From Cladosporium sp. IMV 00045 (taxonomy: Eukaryota; Ascomycota; Dothideomycetes; Cladosporiales; Cladosporiaceae): a stretch of DNA of 34,574 nt. Numbering within the stretch: position 1 is the stretch's first letter; every line of letters starts with the position of its first letter. Where the stretch lies: contig MSJI02000927.1 of the NCBI GenBank assembly GCA_001931905.2, positions 1 through 34,574 on the forward strand, read 5' to 3'. Position numbers and translations under genes: made by a program. The notes below the pieces were generated by a model that saw only the letters and a list, made by a program, of their open reading frames with translations, ran no database searches and was not told where the DNA came from. This document shows positions 10,024-18,738 of the stretch, piece after piece.

Positions 10024-11856
10024 TTACTCGTAGCGGTAGCAGAACTTGCCGCCAAGGGTATCCATCAGATCGCCGAAAATCTCATCCTGGCCGGCAAAGC
10101 CGAAGGCAATGCGGTCGGTCAGAGACTTCTCAGGAGAAGGAGGGCTGTTGTTCAGCGTGGAAGTGCCGTAGATGGCATCCTGGCGGTTCTCGGCGTCCAA
10201 AGCCTGCCAGATCGCCCAGACGCGGTCGACCATAGCGTGATGGAGGAAGAAGATGGGGTCGTTGGGCGAGGAGTGGAAGTCCTGCATCTGCGAAGGGCCA
10301 CCGCCGAGCCAGTGGCCGGCGCCGTGGATGCCGAGCTTGTTGTCGCCGACGAAGCCCTGCATCTCCGCCTGGAAGTATTGGATGGTGCTCTGGCCGAGGA
10401 GGAGCTGGGTGACGTTGGCGTAGGTGTTGTAGCGGCTGCTGAAGAAGACGTTCAGGTCGCGCACGAGGCAGCGAGGGTTGAAGTCGTAGTCGTTCTCGAC
10501 GTTGTCGTTGTACGGGCTGTCGAGGGGGCCGAGGTTGCTGAAGTCGCCGCCGGAGAAGGGGCCGGAGTGGACGCAGCCGCCGCCGGTGCCGGGAGGGAAG
10601 GTCACGTCCATGAGGCCAAGGTAGGTGTCGTCGCGGTCGGGGACGTAGACGCCGTCGCTGCCCATGGAGAACTCGTCGCCGTTGAAGAGCTCGCTCTCGT
10701 GGGGTGCGTAGGCATCGGCGGCCCAGTCCCAGTAAGGGAGGTTTCCGGTATAGCCGCAAGTGTTGATGAGGTCGTTCTCCCACTCCCAGATGAAGTTTCG
10801 GTGCCAGGCGAGGAAGTCGGCAGTGACGTGGATGTTCATCGTCATGTTGATATGGGTAGCAACGTACTCGTCGTAGCGAGACTTCACACCGGGGTACACG
10901 CTGGCATCGGCAGTGGTGGGGACCTCCTTCAGGCACATGATGGCATCGGTGAAGCTCTTGCGGTCCTCGTTCGACATCTGTCTGAACTCAGTACGAACAC
11001 GGGCCGTCTCGAAAGTGCAGTCACCGCTGAGCTCGCGCTCCTGCAGGCGTTGGGTGGCGATCTGGCTGGCATATCCCAGAGCCTCACCGCTCTCAATCTC
11101 TTCAGTGCTGTACTCCTCAAGCGTGGGAATGTAGCTAGGCAAGAGCGAAGTGGTAGAGCTCGAAGAAGAAGTGGCGGTCGAAGAAACGCTCTCAGAAGTG
11201 GAGAGAGTCACACCGGTGGAGAGACCGCCGCTGACCTGAGAGGAGCTGCTAGACAGAACACTGGTAGCAGAGTGGCTGACGGTGCCGTTGGTGTACGAGG
11301 TGTGCGGGTAAGGAACCTCGGTAGGTCCAGCAGACGGCGAGGAATCGACCTCACTCGAAGAAGGCTTGTTGTCGTTGTCAGCGGGCTTGGAAGAAGCCGG
11401 CTTGTAGGTGTCGGTCTGCTTCTCAGCATCGTCAAGGCTAGAAGTGCAGTCGGTTTCCTTGGGGTGGGTTGCGGCGGAGGTAGGAGGAAGACGAGACTCG
11501 TGAGCTTCCTTGAAGTAGCTCTTGTTGGCAGCCTCGTGGGTGGCAGATGGGTTGCCAGGAGCACCACCGTGGTTACCCTTGTACCCACCAGGCGCGGCAG
11601 TCGTCTCAGCGGCAGCACATTGCGTTGAAGATGCCTCAAGCTGGCTCGAGAGTGCCTGCTTCAAGGAAGAGATCTGCTCGTGAAGATCATCAATCTTCTT
11701 CTCTTGCGGAGCGTAGGTGGCTTGGGTTTCCTGAGGCAAAGCATAGGCCTGGACCGTGGTAGTGACCTTAACGGTGCTGTCACAGTCGGGGACAGCAGGA
11801 AGAGCATAGGCGAGGGTCGCCCCAAGGGACAAAGCGAGTGTGGTGTGGGCGTGCAT
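10024..11856 (-). CDS. Secreted short-type tyrosinase / catechol oxidase
   Basis: Type-3 copper enzyme of 610 residues in a single exon, expected to oxidise phenols or catechols to quinones outside the cell. Residues 1 to about 21 form a signal peptide (LALSLGATLAYALPA). A predicted short coiled coil (about 53-75) and a long Ser/Thr-rich, probably glycosylated linker follow to about residue 240. CuA ligands are H335, H343 and H352 (HVTADFLAWHR). CuB ligands are H511 and H515 (HGAGH) and H540 in DPIFFLHHAMVD. The motif CGYTGNLPYWDW is typical of the short fungal catechol-oxidase-like branch. The protein ends about 70 residues after H540, so it has no C-terminal shielding domain. The Cys two residues before the second CuA His, which forms the thioether bridge in classical fungal tyrosinases, is absent (Asn). 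The ATG at 11856 is the first one before the signal peptide. The substrate cannot be told from sequence. Confidence 0.95.
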   Translation of the reverse strand: MHAHTTLALSLGATLAYALPAVPDCDSTVKVTTTVQAYALPQETQATYAPQEKKIDDLHEQISSLKQALSSQLEASSTQCAAAETTAAPGGYKGNHGGAPGNPSATHEAANKSYFKEAHESRLPPTSAATHPKETDCTSSLDDAEKQTDTYKPASSKPADNDNKPSSSEVDSSPSAGPTEVPYPHTSYTNGTVSHSATSVLSSSSSQVSGGLSTGVTLSTSESVSSTATSSSSSTTSLLPSYIPTLEEYSTEEIESGEALGYASQIATQRLQERELSGDCTFETARVRTEFRQMSNEDRKSFTDAIMCLKEVPTTADASVYPGVKSRYDEYVATHINMTMNIHVTADFLAWHRNFIWEWENDLINTCGYTGNLPYWDWAADAYAPHESELFNGDEFSMGSDGVYVPDRDDTYLGLMDVTFPPGTGGGCVHSGPFSGGDFSNLGPLDSPYNDNVENDYDFNPRCLVRDLNVFFSSRYNTYANVTQLLLGQSTIQYFQAEMQGFVGDNKLGIHGAGHWLGGGPSQMQDFHSSPNDPIFFLHHAMVDRVWAIWQALDAENRQDAIYGTSTLNNSPPSPEKSLTDRIAFGFAGQDEIFGDLMDTLGGKFCYRYE

Positions 11857-13468
11857 GATGCCCGGTAAGGAACGATTAAAGAAAGACTGTATTGAAAACG
11901 ACAGACTACGAAAAGAGAGTAAGCAGTCGGTGAAGAAGGCTGCAAGGAACAGTCGTCCGAGCAGCTGTCAAGTCATTCTTTCGAGGTCACCAATTCCCGC
12001 CGTATAGGTTCGTCCGCATGTAGCGAAGCTCGGCACTATTGTGCATCGTAGCGAGATGGTCGAAGGAAGTTCCTGGCATTTCGACAAATCGGGTCTTGCC
12101 ATGGAGCCCTATCCTCGTATTTTCGTCTTTTTGGTAGTGGTTCGTCGGGCAGTTCCACCAAGATGTGACCTATCAACGTAGGCACAAATGCCCAAAAAGG
12201 AAGACACGAGGTGCCCAGAGGTGCCGGACCGACGCGAAATGGAGCCTGGAGATTGTCAAGGCTTGGACAGGGGTGGTCGTAGCTTGCTTATATTCATCTG
12301 TTGCAATCTCGTTCAAAAGCCAATTTCAGCATTGCGGTAGCGAAATGCAGGAACGGCGTCATCCTGGCATAGGGCGTCTCGTATTAGCTTTTCCATCTGA
12401 AGAAAACGCATCATCAAAAGATGCAAATACGATGGTCGTCCCATTGAAAAAACAAAAGGGCCTGACTGCATGTGTCTTCCTCGGAGGTCGCCGTGCAGAG
12501 CCTCAACACTTGGCAATCGCCAAGTACTTGCCAAAACTGCCAAAGTTAATTATTGACGGTTGCTCGAGTCCGCCAAGTCTGCGCCGCGTTCCTTCACTCC
12601 TGAATGCTGCATCATCTTTCTTCCCTACTGCGGTTAATCTCAAGAGATCACGAGATCGGCATTCGTTGTTCCTTCGTTTGCACAAGGCGAGCCTGTTGCA
12701 GCAGAAATAGAGAGACGAAATAACGTCGGATTGGAAAATACCGTCGTGACCGTTTCATGTTTCGGCCTTGTTCATATCAAAAGAACTCTCGAGGGCCTGA
12801 ACAACACGCGATGATTTATTACCTGCATCTCCCGTGTCCAGAAGTATACTTTATCACAACGTCGTGCAGGTAAGGAAACTTGCATCTCAACGGCTGGGGG
12901 TTGCATTCCGACAATTCGACACCCCATTGATCTGAATGATTGGCATGATCGTCTGAAAGCACCGATCTGCTCTGGATGTAGTCAGAGTCTAGTACATGTA
13001 GGATACTGAACTATTAATAAGTCGCAAGGCTGATCGTTTGCAGTATCATATTGATGCACCAACGATCCCATACATGCGCAGTATGCTGACCCGTCCAAAT
13101 AGCGCCTCTTTATCTGCTTAAGTTCGCATGGAAAGCCAGAATCCGATCCAAGTAATAATAATGGGCAATGCATCTTCTCCAGCACAAAAATTACATTGTG
13201 TTACCATGCGATGTAAGCGACCGGTTGATCGGCTAACACATGCAGCAACAAGCCGCCGTGCTTACAGTCGCAAGGCTGAGGACTTCATACATGTAACTCG
13301 CAGCTCAAAAGCTGCGATATATCGCGCTCACAGCCATCCTTACATCTGACTCTTGCTATACACTATGATATAGCAGTTCAGCGTGGATGCGACGTCGCTC
13401 AGCATCGTATGTCAAGTTTTCAGTGAACAACCAGTCTCGATCGACCGTCTAGTTTTCTCGAAGTAATC
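11857..13468. other. Divergent intergenic region between tyrosinase and NB-ARC genes
   Basis: About 1.6 kb between two outward-facing genes. The longest open frame (12165-12710, +) starts with GTG, has no domain and low-complexity composition, so I do not call it. A perfect 7-4-7 inverted repeat (ACTTGGC-AATC-GCCAAGT) lies at 12508-12525. Promoters of both flanking genes must lie here, but no clear TATA/CCAAT arrangement was found. Confidence 0.55.
12508..12525. repeat. Perfect inverted repeat ACTTGGC-N4-GCCAAGT
   Basis: Seven-base arms with a four-base spacer AATC. More TTGCCAA-like half-sites follow directly (CTTGCCAAAACTGCCAAAG). It may be a dimeric factor site in the shared promoter region of the tyrosinase and NB-ARC genes; this is inference only. 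Confidence 0.4.
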
Positions 13469-15267
13469 ATGTCGTCGTCCTTCGTTTTCTTGAAACGGAA
13501 GAGTGTGAGACCCACGAAGCAATTTGCTTGCGTTATCGCCAGTATACTAGACAGACTCGATGAAGCTGATTACACCATATAGGTCGGTCATCTACCTCAT
13601 CGAATCATGTCCCTCTACCGCGAAATACAGGGTTTGTTGGCAGAAAAGAAGAACTAAAGACTCTCGAGCGGAAGCTGTTCACCGAGCAAGTGTGCCATCA
13701 AATCGCGGTGGTAGGCGCGGCCGGCGTCGGTAAAACACAATTAGTGCAGCACTTCCTGTATTCCGTTCTAGACCAACGCCCCGACATCTCCGTCTTCTGG
13801 GTTTCTGCAGCGAGTCCCGATACATGGAGCGTGGGATATGTAGAAGTCGCGAAGGAGCTTGGAATCAATCTCATATTTGAGAGAGACAATGATGAGTGGA
13901 AGCTGCATCGGCTACAAGCTCACATCAGCTCGAAGCGAGGTGACAAATGGCTCTTGGTTGTGGACAATGCTGAAGAATTTGATCTTCTCGGTTCATCTGA
14001 CAAGAGAGATGGCATGGTTGAAAACGCGACGAAGGCAACGTCAGGCTGGACGTTGTTCACCACCCGCGATACGGCTATGACCCGCTCCGTCGCAGATTTC
14101 GAGACGATTGAATTAGAACAGATGAATCCCGTCGACGCCATGGCTCACTTGAAGACAACACTGGCGACCAAGAGTCTCACCGACGACCGTTCGGGAGCTA
14201 ATGAACTGCTGAACGAACTGGATTATCTTCCTTTCGCGATCATGCAAGCAGCAGCTTACATGAACTGTGGCAAAACCTCGATATCGGAGTTCCTGGGTGC
14301 ATTGAGAAACTGCAAGTCAGACGTGGCTTCTGTCATGACCATCGAAATGCTCGATCGCACAGGCTCCGGTCAATCAGCATACACTGTTGCAAGGACTTCC
14401 CTCATTCCGTTTGAGCGAGTTCGCCGAACCTATCCGCTTGCGGCTGAGTTGCTGCAATTCATCTCATACATTGGATGGGAAGCAATTCCGCGGTACATCA
14501 TCCCTTCGAAATTTGCAAATTCAATCAGCGTTTTATGCTCATATTCTTTGTTGATGAAGCATCATCCGCAATTGATGTCGTCGCAGCACAATCTTGCCTT
14601 GGCATATCAAGCCAACGGGCAAGCTGCCGAAGCGACGCGAATGATGTTACTCAACCAAGTGGCGGAGGAAGATCATCTGTCTCTTCTCAAGACGCCCGGG
14701 CCCATCAATACTTCGATCCTTGATACCATGCATATACCGAACCCCGAAGTGAGAACCTCGGGCGAAAGATTTCGGAAATCGGGGCGAACCTCCGTCGAAC
14801 GCATCAACAACACTATCGAAGCCCTCAATACGGAAGGCTACGAGGGAAAAGCAGAGAGCCTACTTGGAAGAAGTGCCGAGACACTTGCCACGTCCTCTCA
14901 ATCCGCGGCTGCTGCCTCTGCTGCATCCGCCGCTGCTTCTAGCACGAGTTCTGTTGTACTGGGAGCGGCCGGCATTGGGATATCGGGCGTGATCAGTACC
15001 GCGATCGTACTGGCAGCAAAGCTGTTAACCGTTGATATCCCACAGCGTAAGACAGCGGAGCGTCAGGCTGACAGCGAAAGAGACAAGGCTCATGCAGAAA
15101 TGCAAAAGGCCATCGAATCGAAAATGAACGTCATCAACGGTCAGCTACAAACTAGCCTGAAGCTTGAAGGGGAAAAACTGGCTCTCACTGAGCAAGACCT
15201 GCAGCGCCGCTGTATGGCCATTGACGCGATTGAAACCAGATGGATTGAAAGGAATGAGCGCTTGTAA
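13469..15267 (+). CDS. NB-ARC (STAND/NLR-like) NTPase, truncated by in-frame TAA
   Basis: Signal-transducing P-loop NTPase of the fungal NLR-like type. The coding frame is open from 13570 and shows the usual lead-in (VPLPRNTGFVGRKEEL, 13609-13656), so it starts well before the GTG at 13690. With no ATG in that stretch, an upstream exon is needed. The best candidate is the ATG at 13469 (MSSSFVFLKRK) joined by an intron from 13503 or 13542 to the acceptor at 13582; both options keep phase. Motifs: Walker A GAAGVGKT (13714-13737), Walker B LLVVDN (13951-13968), TTRDT (about 14059), and LPFAI in place of GLPLA. A winged-helix-like part (14440-14559) runs straight into a single TPR remnant (SSQHNLALAYQANGQAAEA, from about 14560). 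Then come an Ala/Ser run, a 25-residue glycine-rich hydrophobic helix (14953-15027) and coiled coil. The usual linker and TPR array are missing. The frame stops at TAA 15265-15267, but coding continues beyond it. Confidence 0.75.
14953..15027 (+). other. Glycine-rich hydrophobic helix within the NB-ARC protein
   Basis: The 25 codons encode an uninterrupted hydrophobic segment starting VVLGAAGIGISGVIS and ending VLAAKLL, with small residues at close spacing. It follows an Ala/Ser-rich run and precedes the charged coiled coil. It could be a membrane-inserting helix. This is a composition-based guess; no homologous effector domain was recognised. Confidence 0.5.
15265..15267 (+). other. In-frame TAA splitting the NB-ARC/coiled-coil gene
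   Basis: The frame reads ...WIERNERL, TAA, QEQIKLDDEVREHRMSKQ..., and the coiled-coil pattern carries on in the same frame for 449 more codons. A GTAACA at 15264 could act as donor only with an acceptor at 15299. That gives a 36-nt intron with no branch site, shorter than any other intron in the window, so a nonsense change (for example CAA to TAA) or sequencing error is more likely. The downstream codon CAA matches the first position of the CAR-YYA readthrough context but the second codon (GAG) does not. Confidence 0.65.
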
Positions 15268-16614
15268 CAAGAGCAGATCAAACTGGATGATGAAGTCAGA
15301 GAACATCGAATGTCAAAGCAAGAGGAGCGAGATACGTTGGCATTCAAGACTCAAGAGCTAATGCAGCGTGACATGCTCATCACCGAGTTGAAATCGAAGA
15401 TTGCCTTCCTTGAGCAGACTGTAGACGATAACTCCGGATCTTTGACTCTCAAAACCCAGGAGTCTCAGAATTGCAACAACATCGTCGCAGATCTGAGAGC
15501 CGCGATCTCCCGCGTTGATCAGATTTCGAAGAAAAAGTCTTATTCTCTGGCTCGATTGAGCACGAAGCTTCGAGAGCAGAATGAAATCGTCACCAACTTG
15601 AGGATGTCCATCGCGCGTGCTGAACAGGATTCAAGGAAGCAAGCAGGCTTGTTTGCTCGCAAGGTGCAGGAGCTCCAAGAACGCGACCAAAGCGTTACCA
15701 GGCTGGAGACGGCAGCCAGACACTTTGATCAAAAATTGAGACTCCAGGCGACTTCGGTGGCTCGCAAGATTCAAGAGTTGCACGATCGCGACGAAAAGCT
15801 CGCCAAACTTAGTGCACTCCTCAGATTTGTGATATCTTCAAAACCACTGAAGAATGATGGCGACTCACTCGTTGATGCAGACGGCAACATAAATGGGGAT
15901 GACCCAAATGGTTTTCTCGACACACGCGGACTAGTATTGGGGCACAGGAAACAAATAAAAGAGTCCGAATCAGATTTAGACACGCCGGGAAGGCACTTTG
16001 ATCGATCAGGTGCAGATTTCATGGGCTCGCAAGTTGCAGCCTGGGTCTCACCGACTGTATCCGACACGGACAGCGATTCTGACTCTGCATTGACATTGCG
16101 CAGTGCGTTTCGTAGAACAACACGCGGATTTTCAGTAAGGCCTGATCTGGCGTACACCATGTGGTCTCCTCATACCGAGAGATTGGAGAACGCACTGAAA
16201 AGCAACAAGGGAAAGTTGAGAGGACTGAGAGATCGACTGCACGCCGTGGAGGAAGAGCTGGACAGATGTCGGATCGAGGCGTACGAAGCCCTCGTAAGCG
16301 GTCAAGACTGGCACGATGATCCCGGACCTGACGGCTCTCGATCAAACAAGACACATACCCACTCGGGTTCTGCGCAACCGCCTCACTCTGGTGATAGATC
16401 GAACTCTTCTTCCCCCTGTGATAGCTCACGCTCGTCTCTTGCACCAAGTCGAAGCCCAGGCCCGTCAGAGGCCTCCTCACCAAATGAAGCCTTTGCTAGC
16501 TCCAGATTTATCGAAGAACTCGAGACTGAGGCAACCCCCTGCAACATTTACGACGGACTTGAAGGTTCCCATTGGAATATGCCGGTTTGCATGGATGACG
16601 GACTTGCAGGGTAG
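15268..16614 (+). pseudogene. Coiled-coil C-terminal half of the NB-ARC gene
   Basis: Same frame as the NB-ARC gene, directly after its TAA. The first ATG is at 15310, giving a 434-residue product if translated alone. About 170 residues of predicted coiled coil with repeating elements (KVQELQERDQSVTRLE, KIQELHDRDEKLAKL) are followed by an acidic, Ser/Asp-rich stretch (about 16050-16100), a second short coiled coil (about 16170-16290) and a Ser/Pro-rich tail. No catalytic motif is seen. Most likely this is the original C terminus of the NB-ARC protein, now separated by one stop codon. It could also be a separately translated gene, but no promoter or intron supports that. Confidence 0.6.
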
Positions 16615-16720
16615 CTAGATTTTTCTTAGCTGAGATTCTGAAAAAAGGTTACGAAATCAACGACGCTGGAAACGATTTCTCGCAAAGTGCTTTATTGGCG
16701 TAATTGTTGTCTCTGTTTCC

Positions 16721-16768
16721 TTTTTTTTTTTTTTTTTTTTTTTTTTTTNNNNNNNNNNNNNNNNNNNN
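16721..16768. other. 28-T homopolymer followed by a 20-N assembly gap
   Basis: T runs from 16721 to 16748, followed by N from 16749 to 16768. The gap sits in non-coding sequence between the coiled-coil frame and the decarboxylase. The true length of the T-run and gap is unknown; a fixed 20-N gap and a homopolymer end suggest an assembly break. Confidence 0.97.
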
Positions 16769-17006
16769 GTCTTGCTCGATATATGATCCAGCAATGCTAT
16801 GTATGGGACGGTCAATCGACAGACAACGGACCTCAATTGACAAGCACAGCGCCAATAGTAGGATCATGAGAATTGGAGACCAGTCAGTACTGATCATGAT
16901 AATGTCGATCTTACATGTCATTTTTGGCACTGCAAATCATATCCTCGGCAGGTAAACTGCTGCTCGGGGTGTTTCGATGTTGTTGAAGCGGCCCACCAAA
17001 CCCAAC

Positions 17007-17011
17007 CAATC
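17007..17011 (+). promoter_or_regulatory. CCAAT box of the decarboxylase promoter
   Basis: CCAAT in the context AACCAATCA, 200 bases before the preferred ATG at 17211. CCAAT boxes are bound by the Hap2/3/5 complex in filamentous fungi. Its value here comes from the ordered CCAAT, CGG repeat and TATA arrangement. Confidence 0.4.
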
Positions 17012-17030
17012 ATGTCGAGACTTTCCCGAC

Positions 17031-17053
17031 GGCGACCGACGGCGACCGACGGA
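17031..17053 (+). promoter_or_regulatory. Tandem CGG-containing 10-bp repeat, candidate Zn2Cys6 site
   Basis: CGGCGACCGA is repeated at 17031-17040 and 17041-17050 and begins a third time at 17051. CGG triplets therefore start every 10 bp at 17031, 17041 and 17051, each preceded by CCGA, so CCG and CGG also face each other as CCGACGG. Zn2Cys6 proteins bind CGG triplets, and such a gene lies 1.7 kb downstream. Binding is inference. Confidence 0.4.
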
Positions 17054-17113
17054 GCTCCAATCAAGGTATACAGGAAAAGCAATTAGCTATCGATCCTTGG
17101 TCTCGAGATTCAT

Positions 17114-17120
17114 TATAAAG
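17114..17120 (+). promoter_or_regulatory. TATA box of the decarboxylase gene
   Basis: TATAAAG lies 97 bases upstream of the ATG at 17211. It fits a transcript starting between the two possible ATGs (16977 and 17211) and supports the downstream start. Confidence 0.45.
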
Positions 17121-17210
17121 CGACCATGTCGTCTCGTTGCCAGTCGATCGAAGAACATCCTCTCCTGCAACATTTCATCCGCAAAAAGAGCCAAAAGATC
17201 AACCGCAAAC

Positions 17211-18581
17211 ATGACCAACATCTACTCCAACATCAACACCAAGCAACTTGAAAACGATGCATCAGCCTGCCTCCTCCCCTACGGCACCGCCTTCTACCCT
17301 CAAATAATCACCCGCGCCTCCGGCCTCTACATCCACACCTCCGCAGGCCACCGCATGCTCGACTTCACATCGGGCCAAATGTCCTGCCTAATCGGGCACG
17401 GCAACGACGAAATCGCCTCAGTGATAGCCTCGCACGCTCGCAGCCTCGACCACGTTTTCAGCGGCATGCTGACGCCGCCGGTGGTTTCTCTCGCGAAAAG
17501 GCTGACGGACCTCACGCCGTCCGGTCTTGACAAGGCCATGTTCCTGAGCACCGGCGGCGAGAGCAACGAAGCCGCCATTCGGCTGGCGAAATGCTACACG
17601 GGCAAGTTCGAGATCGTCGGGCTGGCGGCCAGCTGGCACGGCATGACGGGCGCGGCTTTGGGCGCACAGTACCATGATGGGAGAAAAGGGTATGGGCCCG
17701 TGATGCCGGGGAATTTTGCGCTGCCGACGCCGAATGCGTATAGGTCTATTTTCCGCCATGCGGATGGGTCGTATGACTGGCAGACGGAGCTTGATTATGG
17801 TTTCTCGCTGATCGACAAGCAGTCTTGCGGCTCGCTGGCGGCTGTGATTGCGGAGCCGATTCTGAGCAGTGGAGGAATGTTGGTGCTTCCTGACGGGTAT
17901 TTGAAGGCTTTGAAGAAGCATTGTGAGAGGAGAGGGATGCTTTTGATTGTTGATGAGGCTCAGACGGGGATTGGAAGGGCGGGAGATATGTTTGCTTTCG
18001 AGCACGATGGCGTCGTGCCGGATATTCTGACTTTGTCGAAGACGCTTGGTAATGGACTGCCGTTGAGCGCTGTCGTCACAAGCGACGAGATCGCTGCTGG
18101 AGCACGAGAGCGGGGTTTCCTGTTTTACACCACGCATGTCAACGATCCCTTGCCGGCCGCTGTTGGGGATAAGGTTCTTGAGATCGTTGTCAGAGACGAT
18201 CTTGTAACACACTCCCGCAGGCTCGGCAAGATCCTTCAAGCTAGGTTGCGCGAGTTGAAGTCACGCTACGGGTGTATTGGAGACGTGCGTGGGAGAGGAC
18301 TCATGGCTGGCGTGGAGTTGGTTTCTGACAGGGAGACGAAGCAAGGCTCGCCTGAGATTGGCAAGGCTGTTGGAGCAAAGATGGGCGAGCTGGGGTTATG
18401 GGGAGAGTTGTCGACGATGGCATCGTTCGGTGGCGTTTTTCGCATGGCACCTCCCATCACGGTGACGGAAGAAGAGCTGCTTGCTGCGTTGGACATTGTT
18501 GAAGAGGCGTTCAGGACCACCCCGGGGACGCAACCCTTGTATGCTGACGACGCCGGGAAAGGGAAGTCGGCAGCTGTGTAG
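17211..18581 (+). CDS. 2,2-dialkylglycine decarboxylase (class III PLP aminotransferase)
   Basis: PLP enzyme of 456 residues in one exon, expected to decarboxylate and transaminate 2,2-dialkylglycines such as 2-aminoisobutyrate (AIB), with pyruvate as amino acceptor. Numbered from the ATG at 17211, the residues that define the bacterial enzyme are all present with a steady offset of 4-5: Gln56, Trp142, Met145, Ser220, Asp248, Lys277 (LTLSKTLGNGLP, the PLP lysine) and Arg411. The motifs DFTSGQMSCLIGHG, FLSTGGESNEAAI and TTHVNDPLPAAVG are intact. A longer version from 16977 would add 78 Arg-rich residues. I prefer 17211 because it has A at -3, a TATA box sits 97 bases upstream, and family similarity begins there. 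If translated, the extension could act as a mitochondrial presequence. It ends 157 bases from the stop of the convergent Zn2Cys6 gene. Codon choice is mixed but there is no sign of damage. Confidence 0.94.
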   Translation: MTNIYSNINTKQLENDASACLLPYGTAFYPQIITRASGLYIHTSAGHRMLDFTSGQMSCLIGHGNDEIASVIASHARSLDHVFSGMLTPPVVSLAKRLTDLTPSGLDKAMFLSTGGESNEAAIRLAKCYTGKFEIVGLAASWHGMTGAALGAQYHDGRKGYGPVMPGNFALPTPNAYRSIFRHADGSYDWQTELDYGFSLIDKQSCGSLAAVIAEPILSSGGMLVLPDGYLKALKKHCERRGMLLIVDEAQTGIGRAGDMFAFEHDGVVPDILTLSKTLGNGLPLSAVVTSDEIAAGARERGFLFYTTHVNDPLPAAVGDKVLEIVVRDDLVTHSRRLGKILQARLRELKSRYGCIGDVRGRGLMAGVELVSDRETKQGSPEIGKAVGAKMGELGLWGELSTMASFGGVFRMAPPITVTEEELLAALDIVEEAFRTTPGTQPLYADDAGKGKSAAV

Positions 18582-18738
18582 GAACTCGTGAGCCATCTCT
18601 AGTATCGATGCCCCTACAAAGCATTAGCCATAAATTAGTCTCAGTCGCGTAGACTTAGAACTCGACTTCACCGCGAGTTTCCTTATAACGAAACCCCTTC
18701 CAATCGAGCCGTTTTCTCAACTTCGCGTCACACAACAC

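Larger units (their letters stand above)
16615..17210. other. Intergenic region with assembly gap and DGD promoter
   Basis: The first 130 bases are the 3' flank of the NB-ARC gene. Then come the T-run and N gap (listed separately) and about 440 bases of decarboxylase promoter with CCAAT, CGG-repeat and TATA elements. A frame open from an ATG at 16977 to 17210 continues into the decarboxylase but has no family similarity (see that entry). Confidence 0.6.

Noticed and set aside
10237..11628. 463-codon open frame on the + strand
   Set aside because: It is exactly antisense to the tyrosinase, starts inside it, and its Val/Glu/Arg-rich composition is the mirror of the Ser/Thr-rich and catalytic coding. 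No domain.
12165..12710. 181-codon open frame (+)
   Set aside because: It begins with GTG, which nuclear fungal genes do not normally use, and shows no domain, signal or family similarity.
4202..15267. Adenosine-to-inosine mRNA editing restoring the two TAA codons
   Set aside because: Known fungal stop-codon editing acts on UAG to give UGG. UAA would need two edits, so this does not explain the stops.
15264..15299. 36-nt intron removing the TAA at 15265
   Set aside because: GT..AG ends and a length divisible by three would work on paper, but it is shorter than every supported intron here, has no branch site, and its sequence reads as continuous coiled coil.
16977..17210. Extended N terminus of the dialkylglycine decarboxylase from the first ATG
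   Set aside because: The TATA box at 17114 and the CGG repeat at 17031 fall inside it, family similarity begins after 17211, and the 17211 ATG has a good context. Kept only as an alternative.
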